A DNA stretch of 64,000 nt from Augochlora pura (Eukaryota; Arthropoda; Insecta; Hymenoptera; Halictidae): NCBI RefSeq assembly GCF_028453695.1, contig NC_135781.1:7452779-7516778 (forward strand), read 5' to 3'. The translations under genes and the position numbers were made by a program. Shown piece after piece: positions 26,010 through 38,509 of this stretch. Each line of letters begins with the position of its first letter. Position 1 is the first letter of the stretch. The notes beneath the pieces were generated by a model. It worked only from the letters and a program-made list of their open reading frames with translations, did not search any database and had not been told where the DNA came from.

Positions 26010-27766
26010 CGGCAACCAGCGGCCGCACCGCGGCACGTGCTTTTCCAACGCTGCGCGATCATCGAGCACCGGCTCTCTCGCTCTGCTCTCCACCTCCGTC
26101 TCCCCATCCCACACCTTCTCCGCCTCCTCCTTCTTTGGCCTTCTCTCTTTGTATTTTCTCCAGCTCCCTCTCTTTTGCTTCCTTTTATTTGCGCGCGACC
26201 TCGCGGCTTGTTTTGAACCGAGCCGAGGGGTGGATGCACCCGACACCCCGCATAAAGCCAACTTTGACCCCTCGCTCGCTGTTTAACCTTTCGCTCTGCT
26301 TTTGTCCGGGAACACGGTTCCCCCTGTGTCGCGCGATCCGCCAACGTTAACCCCTTAACGAGCAATCCTGACCGTGCACTGTGCCGGAAGTTCGGATCGA
26401 TGCCCGAAAACTTTCCCTCGATCCTCCGGGGATCGATGCCGCGGTTCCGTGCTGCTGCTGCTACTGCTGCTGCATGTCTATTGGCAGCGTAGCCTTGAAC
26501 CTTTAACGCGTTGTATAGTTCGCTCAATGCATTTTGGTGTATACTTTGATTTCGGAACTTTTGTTTTGATTATGCTGTTTCACCGAGCTCTAACTGGCTC
26601 GGCTAAACGTGTACACAAGCGATTACTGCTAAACTCTGTTGTTCTCCTCGAATCTAAATAATCAGGAATTGAATTTCAATCAGGGGTACTCTAGGTTCTG
26701 TTTGATAAACAAACACCGCTTTTCGATAAGCAGCCCTGCAAGCTTCATATTTTGGTACGCCGCGGGATGTTACGAAGAAAATACGAGACTGGTTATAGTA
26801 ATCGCAGAGAATAACAGAGTCCAATACATTCTAAACAATACCCGGTCGTCGGTGAATGTGCACAAATAAACGTACAGGTAGAAAAATATCCCGCGGAGAC
26901 GCAGTTATATGTTACATCATCAATTGCATTTCTTTTCTAGCCTTAGCACCCGCTTAGTTCACTCAAGTTCTTGTATTCATTATAATTATACGTATTACTT
27001 TCGGGGAAAATCGTCTTCCGTTCCCCTCGTGCGCGAATGGTCTAAGAGTTACACAAGCCGAATAGCTCTTCAAATGTCTCAAGACCTCAAACAAATTTGC
27101 AATCCGCTTACAATAACCTGCGAACCAAAATAGTTGGCAGACACTCTGCATCAATTACTCGAGGAACGTGATAGATCTCCGTGCTCCAAATCCGGTTCTC
27201 TAATTTTCGCTAATGAAGGGGCTCCGGGTGCTGATTCGAGGCAATCCGCGGCGTGTTTCGCGACGTTGCACGTGCTCGTTGCACGCGAACCGCTCCGCGA
27301 GCGTGAGACTCTGAAATTTTCCTGGCAAAACAGGAGTCGCACCTGGCGGAGCTTGTTCACCGCGAGACGCGGTAATATTCTTGGCGAAATAGTCGCCGGT
27401 GCTGAATCGTAATGGAACCGCCAAGGTTGGTAGCGCGCTCGGGAGCGCGAGCGCGCGCGCGCACACGCTCGCACGTATTCGCCAGTTTCTTTCGCGGAAT
27501 GTGGAACACGATCTGGCACGAATACCTTCGTGAGATCTGCCACTGTCCGGCGCATGGCGTTCCGCGTGGATTAATGGCCCCTCGACGGGTCCCTATAGCG
27601 AGTAACGAGCACCGTATTTCTCGGTTTAATACTGCACCCTGTCTGCCGATTATCCGCTGTTGCGCTAGGCTGGGGTGCGTGGGCAGGCAGCTTGCCCTTT
27701 GGCAACTGAAATCTGGGGTCACGAATTGCATAGCTCATTTCCTGACGTTGAACTCGTGAGTTATGA
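26010..27766. other. Non-coding, nothing recognised
   Basis: The GC-rich tail of the candidate promoter fades at about 26500, followed by mixed sequence. TTAACCCCTTAACGAGC at 26347 may be a MITE end. Z-DNA-prone tract at 27432. Confidence 0.5.
27432..27475. repeat. Alternating purine-pyrimidine GC tract (Z-DNA candidate)
   Basis: GCGCGCGCGCGCACACGC-like alternation within GAGCGCGAGCGCGC. Similar GC-alternating tracts are at 35040-35070 (GCGCGCCGCGCGCC) and 50520-50536 (GGCGCC repeats). Confidence 0.7.
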
Positions 27767-28235
27767 TTTTTCTACACTTTGAGTTATCTTATCCAAATAA
27801 TTGTCCCCAAAATAAAATTAAGATACTCCTTGTCTTTACGATTTTAGCTAGAGCGATTGCGTTTCAAGGTCACTGTTTGGTCCCAATAAAATCGATAGCT
27901 GCGAATTGAATAATCAGCTTGGTGTTGCTAAACTGCAAGTGTTTCTCTTGTCTCGTGCTAGTTTATTCGAAGAATAGGAAACTGAGAGTTCGACCTCTGG
28001 AACCATAATTTGAACGCCAAGATTATTAAAAACGATTTTTCTCTATCTTGAGCTAGCTTATTCACACAATTGTCCCAGCGTGTAAACCAAGATACTTCTT
28101 ACTTTTGAAACGTTAGCTATAGAGAAATTAATCTTTAGGGTCGTCATTTGACCCGAATGTCCTGACAAATTTATGACGACAAGATATTACACTATCTTGA
28201 ACGAGCCCGTCCAAAGAGTCGCCCTAAAGACGTTT
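27767..28235. repeat. Degenerate tandem repeat with 3-4 copies
   Basis: Copies at 27767-27886 and 28034-28154 share TTTTTCTAYAYYTTGAG, AATTGTCCC and AAGATACT. Partial copies lie at about 27942 (TTTCTCTTGTCTCGTGCTAG) and 28184 (ACACTATCTTGAACGAG). Spacing is uneven, roughly 95-170 bp. Confidence 0.6.
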
Positions 28236-30043
28236 TTCGTTCCTCTGACCAAGTGACAGCAAAGAAGTGCCCAAAAAGCGGCGACCTAAAGGATTCTGCG
28301 GGGCAAAAGGTGTTCTTTGCCTTTGCAATGCGAGCTATCAAGAGATTGACCGTCGCTCGACCGAAATATCGACTAGAGTCGAGGAAAGCTATTTATAAAT
28401 TTGGTGGATGGATCAGACGACGTTTCATCCTCTCCGCACTCTTGACTCTGCCCCGACCTTCGACGTCCGACCTCGCCTCTCCTTTAACCTTTCGACTCTC
28501 TGTCTCTCTCTCTTTCTCTCTCTCGAACGGGTCGGATTCGATTATTTACCAGCATTCTTCGCGCCCCTCGTCACGTATCCTCGATATAAGTCATTTTGCG
28601 GTCTACCAATGGCGTTCGACTCGGGAGACGATTGATAAAGTGGGAACCTCTCGACCGCCTTCGCCACTTTCGGGCCACCTAACCTAGACACCGCCGACTC
28701 TCCCTCTATCCTCCCCTCTTTATACCTGACGCCACCACCACTCAATCGCATTCTGTTAACAGTCTCGCAATGTTCAGAACACTGAAATTCGAAGAAATCA
28801 TCCCTTAACTATTTTATTGTTGTACAGTGCCCACTGTGTTCACAGTATCTGTGATTGTTTATCTATTTATTTTTTACCAAACTTTTCAATTACTTGTAAA
28901 ATATTTTGGAATATAGTTTATGTACGTATTGAATAATACTTGTCTTTGTATATTTGCATTTGCTAGTTATCTGTTTTAAAAGGTCAGCGTAGAAATTATA
29001 TTAATTTCTAACTTTTTATGTGTTATAAATGGGTGAACAGTCTTCTTAATTACTTCGTTGCAAGTAGTATATTATTACATTATATGGATACAAACAGTTA
29101 GTTGAATTGTAGATGAAATTTAGAATAGTATTCATGAAATTCTGTTGCACTTGGCCTTAAAAAGTACTATCAGAAACCTGCCGGTAGTCTTAAGAGCCGA
29201 AACAAAGCAGAAGAGTTAGTGCCCCGTGAGATCGCAGCAGTTTTCGTCGATTTTTGAATAAACCTGCGATTTGTCCTTTTACCAAGGAACTTGCTCGGCG
29301 CGTTTTCGCGGGAAGAGTGCATCGTTCGTGGCGCAGGCAAAGTCGGCAACGCTTCCGAAACAGCGAATTCCCAAAGGGCGGCTGCGCCCTTAAAGGGGAG
29401 TTATCGGCGTCCCGATGCGAAACACGGCCAGAGGGTGGGTCGTGTTATTCTTTCGCCACCCTTCCGTCGTCGGCGGCGACGTCGGCGACGACCGAGAGAG
29501 CTTCCTTTTTGCTTCCTCGACGCCTCCGCGCCGGTGATCGTTACATGTGTGTGTAACACGCGTCGCCGTGACCAGACTCCCGGTTCTCAACGGGGGGAAC
29601 TTCCTCTTTGTGTGGCCCTGGCCCGGCTCGGCTGCTTCTCTCTCCTCTGTGTACCTTGCACCCTTTCCAGCTTTCTCTCTTTCTCTTTCTCTTTCCTCTC
29701 TCGGCAACGAGTTTTCTCTCCGTCGCGCCGGAAGCGATCCGCTCGACGAACACCGCCGCGTTCTCATCAACGGAATCAGTTTGATAACCGACGTTGATCG
29801 CCGACGATCACCGCGGGAACGAGCCGGTAATCGCTCGATCCAGGGGGATCGAAGCCACGCTTCTTCGGCTTAGCGATTCCGCGCGCTCGCTGCTCTCGAA
29901 AAACCATTTGATTGTTCAATCTTCACGGCGCGCCGCCGTTCGCGAATATCCAGAGACGCGGCCGTAGCCGGATCAATTCGATCGGCGCTAATGCTGTGAT
30001 AACTGAATCATTTTCCACCAAATTTAATGCCGGTTAAGTCTAG
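28236..30043. other. Non-coding, nothing recognised
   Basis: TC-rich words at 28500-28530 and 29665-29700, AT-rich 28790-29170, CpG-rich 29260-29960. Confidence 0.5.
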
Positions 30044-30350
30044 TTAAACCATTGTCATATCCCAACGGGTCTGACTCGTGATTTCTAGTAATAACTTTTT
30101 AAACATGAAAGTTGCTGCGATCTTTTAAATGCGAATGCCATTCTCCCCTTTTTAGTATAAATTTCATTCCGTTTCTTTGAGTCAGAATAAAGTTATCTTG
30201 TCGTGAAATATTTAAGTATTCAAGTAAATCTGAGCAACGTGTTAACTCTACTAGGTTATGGATATTCGACAATTTTCCTAATACTGAACTGAAAAGTATT
30301 GACATGTATTTTTGGAGGATTAAATATTGTTTCGTCCTAATCATTACAGT
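30044..30350 (+). mobile_element. Family A MITE, diverged copy
   Basis: After TTAA at 30044 the sequence aligns with the L end, mainly with C-to-T changes, up to GTCTGACTCGTGATTTCTAG, followed by AATAACTT as in the 59.6-kb copy. The interior AATATTTAAGTATTCAAGTA also resembles the family. The right terminus is not clear. Confidence 0.5.
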
Positions 30351-33300
30351 ATTTATATTAAATATTTAAACGTATCACTGCTGGCTATATTTAAAAGAAG
30401 CGTATTTTCTTAATATTTTTAATGAATTGAAGTTTTCATTTCTGTGTCATTCTTTATTAAATTTTTTATTATCTTGTATAACATTTTTATAACTTTTCTC
30501 TCGAACTGAAAATACCGGATGATTTAACCTCTTAAATGGAAATGTCGAGGCTCGTCCGCAAACATTTTACGTGCTAAATTCGAATTTGACGGACAATGCC
30601 CGCCGGATATTTTGAACGTACAAAAGCCATATACATTTCTACCAGCTGTTAAAAAATATTATTATGATATTCATATATCCTCTTGTCATTTCTATTGTTC
30701 AAAGTGTCGTTATAATTAAAATGAATTTAAGTGGTTCATCAAATTTTGTTCACAGTAATTTCATTGCATCTTAAAAAGGGTATTTTTCAATTTGTATTTA
30801 ATATTAGCTTTACTTTATTAATCTGTTTCATTACAAATGAAAAAGTATCCGTATCTAGGTAAATGTATTAAATAATGCTAGAGATATTTTGGTTTTATTC
30901 TGTTTTAATTCCTCGCATTTAATGCCTGTATTTTTTCAAAATAAATCGTAAGACAAGAAATTAACTCTCAATTAACAAGAAATTAATTCTCAATTTGTTC
31001 AGTTAGTATTTATTCAAGAATTTTATCGTAACTATGCTGAATCGACGAATGCGAAGAAGATAATGATTCTTGCGACTGGAAAGCGGTTAATTGGCTTCTT
31101 CTGTACCAGCCACGTTTTCTAATCGTACAGCAAAAATCACCTGGAACGAATGGAAACAGGAAATCGCTGGAACACGAAACGCGCGCCGAGAAAACCGCAC
31201 GGAACAGCCGGTCGGCGCGGCACGGCGCGGCGCGGACCGCGGTGCATCACGTGCATCAGGGCAGAGATGCGCCGGTGAAAAACGCGTTGCGCGGAAAATG
31301 TGGCGGCACGCAGGAAACCGAGACCTCGAGGTACTGTCGTGCCCGGGAACGGTGACATATGTCGCGCATACGTAACGACGACAGCTAGACTGCAATCATC
31401 GGCGAGTGTAAAACATTAGCCCGCGCGGGGCGACATTGTTCGCGGAGCGGTTCGTTGTTCGCCGCTGTTACGACAGATGCATATATCCGTCTCTATAATT
31501 ATCGGGACAATGGTCGGTCGCAACGAAAACGAGCGTCGGACGCAGTGCCTCGGATCGTAAAAAGGACACGCGCGCGCGTGCGGCTCGGCTCGTTAGCCAC
31601 GAAACTGACGGACACGCGTAATTAATCGGCGACGCTTCCTCCGATACGATTGTCGCCCGCGATTTATCTCTGCGTTTTACGCGCGTCGTATTACCTAACC
31701 GGCTGCGCGGCCTAACCGAGGTAAATATGAGCCGAGAAGCATCGAAATTCATTGTCCAATATCCCGAGGATCGGACAGGAAACACCTGCCAACAACACAA
31801 TACAATCCTGTTCCGACACCTCGAGGAGATGCTAATAGCATCTGCCGCGAAAACAGCATCTGCGCGCTACCTCCGGTCAGCACTCGCTGGCTGCGAAGTC
31901 TGTACAAATTACAAAGGACATTCCTCGTTTGAGAGATTAGCAATTCGTCGTAACAATGGATGTTCTGTTCGTCGCGCGTCTGCGACTCTTCTGGAAGCTG
32001 GACATTGATGACGAGCAAAATTATACGTCGCCGCCAGTCTGCGGCGTCCAGCGGCGAGATTCAGGTTGGAAGTTTAGAAGATGCAGCGAATCAGGAGAGG
32101 AAACGATGCTATTGATAACCGCGTCTATAAATATATAGAAAATTGTGTAAATCACTGCGTACATGGCATCGACCCGAAGCCTACTCTCGTGGCATTGAGA
32201 CCGAAAGCAGAAGATTCGCGATAATAAATCGACCAAACACAAAACTATACTGGTCATTAATAAATAAATTTTAGTAACGTAACAATAGTTTAGAGATAGT
32301 TTATGTTAAATACACCCTTAAATACAGTAGCAACTAAACAAGTCTTCCACGAGGAGTTGCAAGATTCCCATTTTACTCCCGCGTCGGCAATTTTAGTAAA
32401 AGTAAAAGAAGAACGATAAAAATAATTCTAATATGCTCACAGACTCGCTTGCATATTTTTCGCTGCGTGTTCTCCACAAAGAAGTTACCGTGCCACGAAA
32501 CGACTTGCGAAAGCATCAGCCGCGCGAAGATTCCCAATCTAACAAGACACATTACCGAAGAACAGCGACGCTATCACGGAGGTTCGTGGTCGGAACAAAG
32601 ACGTAGAAAGTCTGCCGGTCGTCTGGCCGGATTGAAGGGACTTGGCAGCGTCTGGTTCCTAATTTTCTTGCGCGTTTGACGACGGCATCCCTTCGTCAGC
32701 GTTTTATCTGGCCGTGTTCGAGGAAGTCGGGAGAGGACAGAGAGGAAGGGACGCGACGAGCGTATTCAAAAGTTCGGTGCGGGGCGGCGCGGCGCCTCGG
32801 CCGGATGGGAAATTTGGGATTCCGGCGTCGGACCGTTTATCCGGGTGCTGATCTAACTGCTAGGGCGGAGAAGAAATTCGTTTGTGTTCCTCGACCGTGC
32901 ATACGTGACCGTGGGCCCGGGTATCGGCTACGGGGAGAGATAGGCGAGCGGAGCCGTGCCCGGCGCGTCTTCCGACGGAAAACAACCACCGCGCCACGGC
33001 GAAATGTATTTTCCCCATTGTTCCTCGGTTTTCCGTGATCCGCATATTTTCCTCTGTTCTCCCCGTGGCCCCGCGCCGTCCCGCGCCACCTTATTTCGCG
33101 GGACCCGTCTCTCCGTCTAACGAGATTTCCCGCCGCCGCAAAGAGAGGACTCTCGCGGTGGCTCGTTAAAAACTTCAGAAGCAAGCCCGGATCGTATCCA
33201 ATGGGATATTCCCCGAGATTCTCTACCCCGACGTCGATCCTACCGCCGCTTTTAGCGACCGACACAATCGGGCCGCGGCCGCTTTTATAAGCGGAATTAG

Positions 33301-36300
33301 GTTAGTCCCGGGGATGAAAACTGCTTCGGATGTACCTTCTACATTTAGCGATCCCGCGGCTCTTTATTTTGTTCCTCGTCGTTTTCTGGGTTAACGCATT
33401 CACGCTTTGCCGGGGCAGGCGGAAAATGTCTTTCGCGCACTGGAAAATCAGATTAGATAATTTCACAGGTGTCGCTCGTACGTGGGGACACGCTTGTGTC
33501 GGTGCAGCGACGAAAGTAACGGATTGATTCTCTGCGTAGGCACAACCAAAATGTTCACGATATTTCAGCGGGTTTACCAACCTGTACTGTTAACTGACCA
33601 AATTTATTGTCACAATAATTTACAGATTAGTTAATTTATAGTGACTTTGTAATTTAACATTTTATATTTTAAGATAAGTCAAAGTTTTCGAAAATGTGCC
33701 TCACTCATCTGGAACTTAATTATTTAAAATATTTTATATATTTGAAATAATTTTGCGATATTTTGTCTAGGACTATTAAACATTATCAACGAAAAAGAAT
33801 AGTAATAGATACCTCGTTGTACATGCAAGGTTTTTATCAGAGAAAAAAAATTAAAAAGTCCACGTGTCATATTTTAAACGAAGGTACGACAGTGACTTAA
33901 TTTCTTAAATATATATATATTAATCTCTTAATTTTTTCAAAATATAAGTGATTCTGTGGAGGAATTATTATTACAATAAAACCTCGATTATTCGTACGTA
34001 ATAACGAAAATATTCGGATAGTATAGCAATTGCTGAGTTTCTGAGTCAAACATGATCATTATTAATTTATACGGTAAATCGTTTTGCACACGGATCTTCC
34101 TAGATTGAGCTGACTACATATGAAACGTATTTAGATAATCTTCAATTGCTTTACTCGTTGCTTCAACATAAGCACAGCCATATAAAACAATAGAAGAACA
34201 GATAAGCGTACCCTAAAGCATGACATCATAGTTCTCAGCAGCCGAAGAAAACAATGCAGCAAGAGCATAATTTTTCTCAACTTTCTAATGCTGTATCAAA
34301 GCATAAAATATTTCAAACTTTACATACAAGATCGCATTATTTATTGTTCGGCGAACACCGAGTCGATTCGTTGAAAAAGAAGTAATTCGACATGAGAACG
34401 GGTTGTCAACGTTGTCATCTTGTCCGTAGGATACGCTAGAATTCGTGAGAGCGTTTTATCGGTGATCTGTTCGATAGCAGCGATAAAGCGTCCTCGTGCG
34501 TGTTCCGGGTCCCTTTCCCTCTGTTCGGTCACCCGCCGCTCCGGAAGATTTTCGTGCTGCCGAGAAAGCCCTTTGTGCGCCGGCCCCGAAGAAAGCTTTC
34601 TTTTGAACGATCGTGTCTCGTCGCGCCGAGTTAAATGGTTGTACCGGGGACGCAAGAACTCTCCTCTTTGTGTAACCCCGAGGGGGTTAGTATAATGGAG
34701 AGCAGAGCAGAGCAGAGCGCAGCATAGTTGCGAGGAGCATCCGCGGCTGCAGAATCGAGAATGTCACGGTCGTACTTTAACCCTCGTCGTCCTTCGGCCC
34801 GTTCCTCCCCATCGTCGCGTCTCGTCGGCCGGCCGGCCACCAACTTCCACCGCGGCAACCTTGGAATTTTTCAAATTGCCCTCGAATCACCGTTAAGCAC
34901 GACACTGTTAGGCGATTCTCGAATTAAGGTACAGCCACTTAAAAGCAAACCCGTAAAGCGACGCCCACGCACCGGCGTACTACTACCTGCTGCATGTGCA
35001 CTTACGTGGCGCGCGGCCGCGTCCACGGCTGCATCCTCGTGTGCGCCGCGCGCCGCGCGCCGCGCGCCGGCCAGGGGCGCACCGAGCTCTCACGGTTTCT
35101 ACCTCGCCCGGCGTCTTTGCAACCCGGCCCGCGCGGACGAACGAACTTCTTTCGCGGCCTTCCGCCGCTAAATAAATTTAACGGCCGCTAATGTCTTCCG
35201 TTGAATTTATGTTATTAGCCGGGCACGAAAATTGCAACGAGGCGGCGCGCACAGCCGTGGATGATTTAAAAACCGTCGGCGCAAAGTTATCTGCCGCGTC
35301 GATAGCCCGCCCAGATTTATTTCATTGCTAATAGAGCCCCATCCAGATTCGCTTGGACGATCGGACCGCGGTCATTAACAGTTTTTAAATCAATTTGTCT
35401 CGCCGCGCTGCCCAAGAATAAATCGTTGTCCCGCGAGTGTTTTATACTTTGTACGATGTCGATTACCCGACCTGGTCGCGTGGAACGCGAAACAGAAAGT
35501 AACCGACCGGGCGAAAACGTGCAGCAATGTTCATATTTTCAAAGGGTGTCGTTCGTCTTGCGCGAAGCCGTCGCAGCCCCGTATCTTGTCGGTATTTAAG
35601 AAAAGGAAAGTCACTTTGCCGTTGGAGCGGGTTATACGACGGCGTCGACGATAAGACCGGATACGATGCACTCGAATTTAAGGAAGTTTTAATCTCCGTA
35701 ATTCTAGCTGGATGGGTGCGGAGAACGTATGAGAACAATTTAGGTCGTGAGATTATTAACGATAATGGTACTACGGTCATTCTTTCGTAGAAAGAACGAT
35801 TCGCTTGGATATTGAAAAATTAGGTTTACAGAGTGTGACCGGAATAATTGTGCTAAAGCAATCTCGTAGCTGTGTATACTGTTTTATTATGCATTTTGTC
35901 GAATGCGCTGTATGCAATTTTCTTCAGTGAATCCTCTAAAATTATTCCAAAATATCTACATTTATGTGTATGTTGCAAAAAACTTATAGTTAAAATACTG
36001 AGCCAAATGTATGTATTCTAAGATAGAAATTGTAATTTCTCTTCATCAAGTATACTCTACACAGGGAAGAGGTTAAAGTCAAATAATTTATTAATCAAAA
36101 AATAAATTGTTAGAAAGTCCTGTGTCGTTCGATCGCCGCGTTCTCGGAGCGTTCTCAGGTGTCACGGAGGTTGCGTCCGCGGATACGGCCCTGCCCCCGG
36201 CGCACACGGGGTGGCCAGACAGAAAAATCGCGAAGGCACTCGAGTCTTCAGTCGGGTGCCACGAATAAGGGCCACATAAAGACAAGTCGTAAAACTATGA

Positions 36301-37781
36301 TTTACGGCTTGTCATTGATGCGTTCGCTTTCCGTCGAGGCCCGGTACACCCTTTTCCTCCAGTTCATCATCGTCTCCCTCTGCTCCCTCCTATTATCTTT
36401 CTTGCGGCCGACCCCGGGGCCCTGGTTCTTTTGTTCCTATTGGTGCCCCGGCTCGCGCAAAGATAGTCCACTGCCGATAATCGATTAGCCGGTTAGAAAA
36501 AGAAGAAGCAGCGTGCCGGTAGAATTGGTGCAGGGGCGTGACCCTACGATGCTTTATTCCTCCTTAAAATGGGACAGAAATCGCGTTACGACTTGAAGTC
36601 ACACTATATTGACGGAAAATGCAATGAAATGTACCTTATTTATCTTTGCGAACGCATATTTATCGTTTCAGTTAAGCAATGACATAACGTCAGTATTGAT
36701 TTCTGTGGTTTTTTTATTGTTAAAACTGTGGCTTGTTTTTAGAGAATTTGACGTGCTAAGCAATGACTAACGCCGTTTATGGCTTTCAGACAATACAGCT
36801 AAGAAGGTCGTAAGAACTCGCAGCTATTTTAAGATTTTTCGATTGCAGTAATAAGTACCGCAAGAAAAAATTGAATCGATATCGCGGATCTCAACTGTTA
36901 TGTAATTCTTATTTTATTATAATATTTTGAAGCTGTATTATTAATTTTTGTATAATTTGAAGTCTGCTAACTTTGATAGAAGAGATACATAATTATCAAA
37001 ATTTGAATGATTTTCACTGTTCAGTTAAAATGTACCTATAAGCATAGTAACTATATACCCAAGCATTGTAATTATACTATTAGACAATCATACATCGAAC
37101 CGCGTACCAATTATCCGCTCGGAAAGCGATCTCTTTTTTCATTCTTTTTCTCATATTCTAAGAAAATCGACCATTGTGCGACGCGCCCCCATAAACGCAC
37201 CCGCGAATGCCAACGGGGAATGAATTGCGTCGGACGAAACGAAAGACGAGAGGTTTATTATTCGTTCGTTCTTGCTCCCCGCTCGGTTACCGATGCCGAT
37301 CGTTATTCAGGGGCCTAAATAGCTTTAGCTACGCTCCGAATCACCACTTTGCCGACTGCTACGCGCTCGCCACGGTTTAACTGTGCCGTAATTTCTCGTG
37401 CCCTCGACGGAACCGGCCGCGGTCCCAGACAACCCGATCGCCACGGCCACTTTCGGCCCGTATCTTTTCACCGCGTACTACTGTGTACAGAGCCTAATGG
37501 GCGACGGTCCACCGGCGTATATTAAACGCCGCCAACGTTTCATTGTCATAAAGTCGAATTAGAATTATTGGAATTTCTGGCGCCTCATCCAGCCTTTGGC
37601 ACGAGCCTGCAGGTTCGGTTCATCCCTCGGATGATCCCTCGATCTTTCGTCGGTTTGCTGACTTGATCTTCATCTTGTAGGTTATGTGAACAACGGTTCT
37701 TCTTGTTTCTTTGTAAGAAAATTCTCCTATTCCAGAATTTGGATTAAGTGACATGTAATCGATATTTATTAGAGCATTCGT
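30351..37781. other. Non-coding DNA, GC-rich/AT-rich mosaic
   Basis: AT-rich 30350-31080, 33560-34330 and 36540-37100; CpG-rich 31140-31760, 32480-33300, 34400-35470 and 37160-37480. A CAGAG run (GAGCAGAGCAGAGCAGAGC) is at 34700-34720. No exon recognised. Confidence 0.55.
33976..34025 (+). mobile_element. pogo/Tigger-like terminal sequence, solitary
   Basis: ATAAAACCTCGATTATTCG followed by ATTCGGATAG resembles the AACCTCGATTATCCG terminus of pogo-type elements (from memory). No partner end was seen. A weaker relative may be AGTAGAACTGCACTTATCTG at 62643. Confidence 0.35.
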
Positions 37782-38250
37782 TTAACACGTTCACGCCGGG
37801 GCGAAAATCTACGTTTCTTCGCGTAAGGCGGGACTGTCTTATCGCGTGACGTCTTTCACCCTTCGTGGGGAGGGGCAATATCGTCGCGAGTTTGAACACG
37901 CTTATTGCGAAATCATAACAGTTCGAGGCTTCTAACGCGCTACATGCGACATTGGAACAGTTCTGACATAGTGTTTTTTTGAGCGCACATTTCTTGCAAC
38001 AAGTGTAAAAGTAGGTAAAATTATCTACCTTATTATAGATATAAATAAATAATTGTTATTAATTTAAAATATTGAATGTTAATGTTTATAATACTCAATT
38101 TTTATATGTAACGTTGAGAAAAAATAAAGTCAACTTATTTTTTTTAACGACTAATTTTCTGAAAACGCGTGACCCACAAGTGGGTCACGTCGCCCCACGG
38201 AACAGTCAAGTGTGACCCACCGGTGGGTCACCCCGGCGTGAACATGTTAT
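37782..38250 (+). mobile_element. Inverted-repeat element, family C (about 461 bp) with internal palindromes
   Basis: TTAA-CACGTTCACGCCGGGG on the left; CCCCGGCGTGAACATG-TTAT on the right (TTAT probably a mutated TTAA). Near the right end lie two hairpins: GTGACCCACAAGTGGGTCAC and the perfect 20-bp palindrome GTGACCCACCGGTGGGTCAC. The left interior holds a decayed counterpart (CGCGTGACGTC). The middle is AT-rich. Confidence 0.7.
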
Positions 38251-38296
38251 TGAATTTATTGAATCGATATAATATATTCGTGCATATGTTTTTTAT

Positions 38297-38509
38297 ACTA
38301 GATTTACGGAGCCTGTTGTCAGTTTCTTAATTTACGTTTATTCGGATTGTAAAAATGCATTTTTAAGATATTTATTCAATATATGTATTACTTGGAGCAA
38401 ATATTACATTAGTCTATTAGTAATATTAAATATTAATTAGAATATCTTATTGTTACTTTCAATAAGGTAATACAAAGCAATTGCTCTTAGTGGTTCGTAA
38501 ATCTAATGT
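38297..38509. mobile_element. Short inverted-repeat element, CTAGATTTACGG ends
   Basis: The left end ACTAGATTTACGGAGC and the inverted right end ATTAGATTTACGAACCAC pair imperfectly over about 16 bp, around an AT-rich 210-bp body. A related end (GCTCTTAGTAATCTGTAAACTC) is at 39786-39810, with the shared interior word TTACTTGTAGCAAAT. Confidence 0.45.

Noticed and set aside
25661..26527. 288-codon minus-strand frame and the overlapping 267-codon plus-strand frame (25483-26286)
   Set aside because: Both run through (TC)n/(AG)n tracts and CpG-rich DNA, with Arg/Ser/Pro low-complexity translation; mutually overlapping and unrecognisable.
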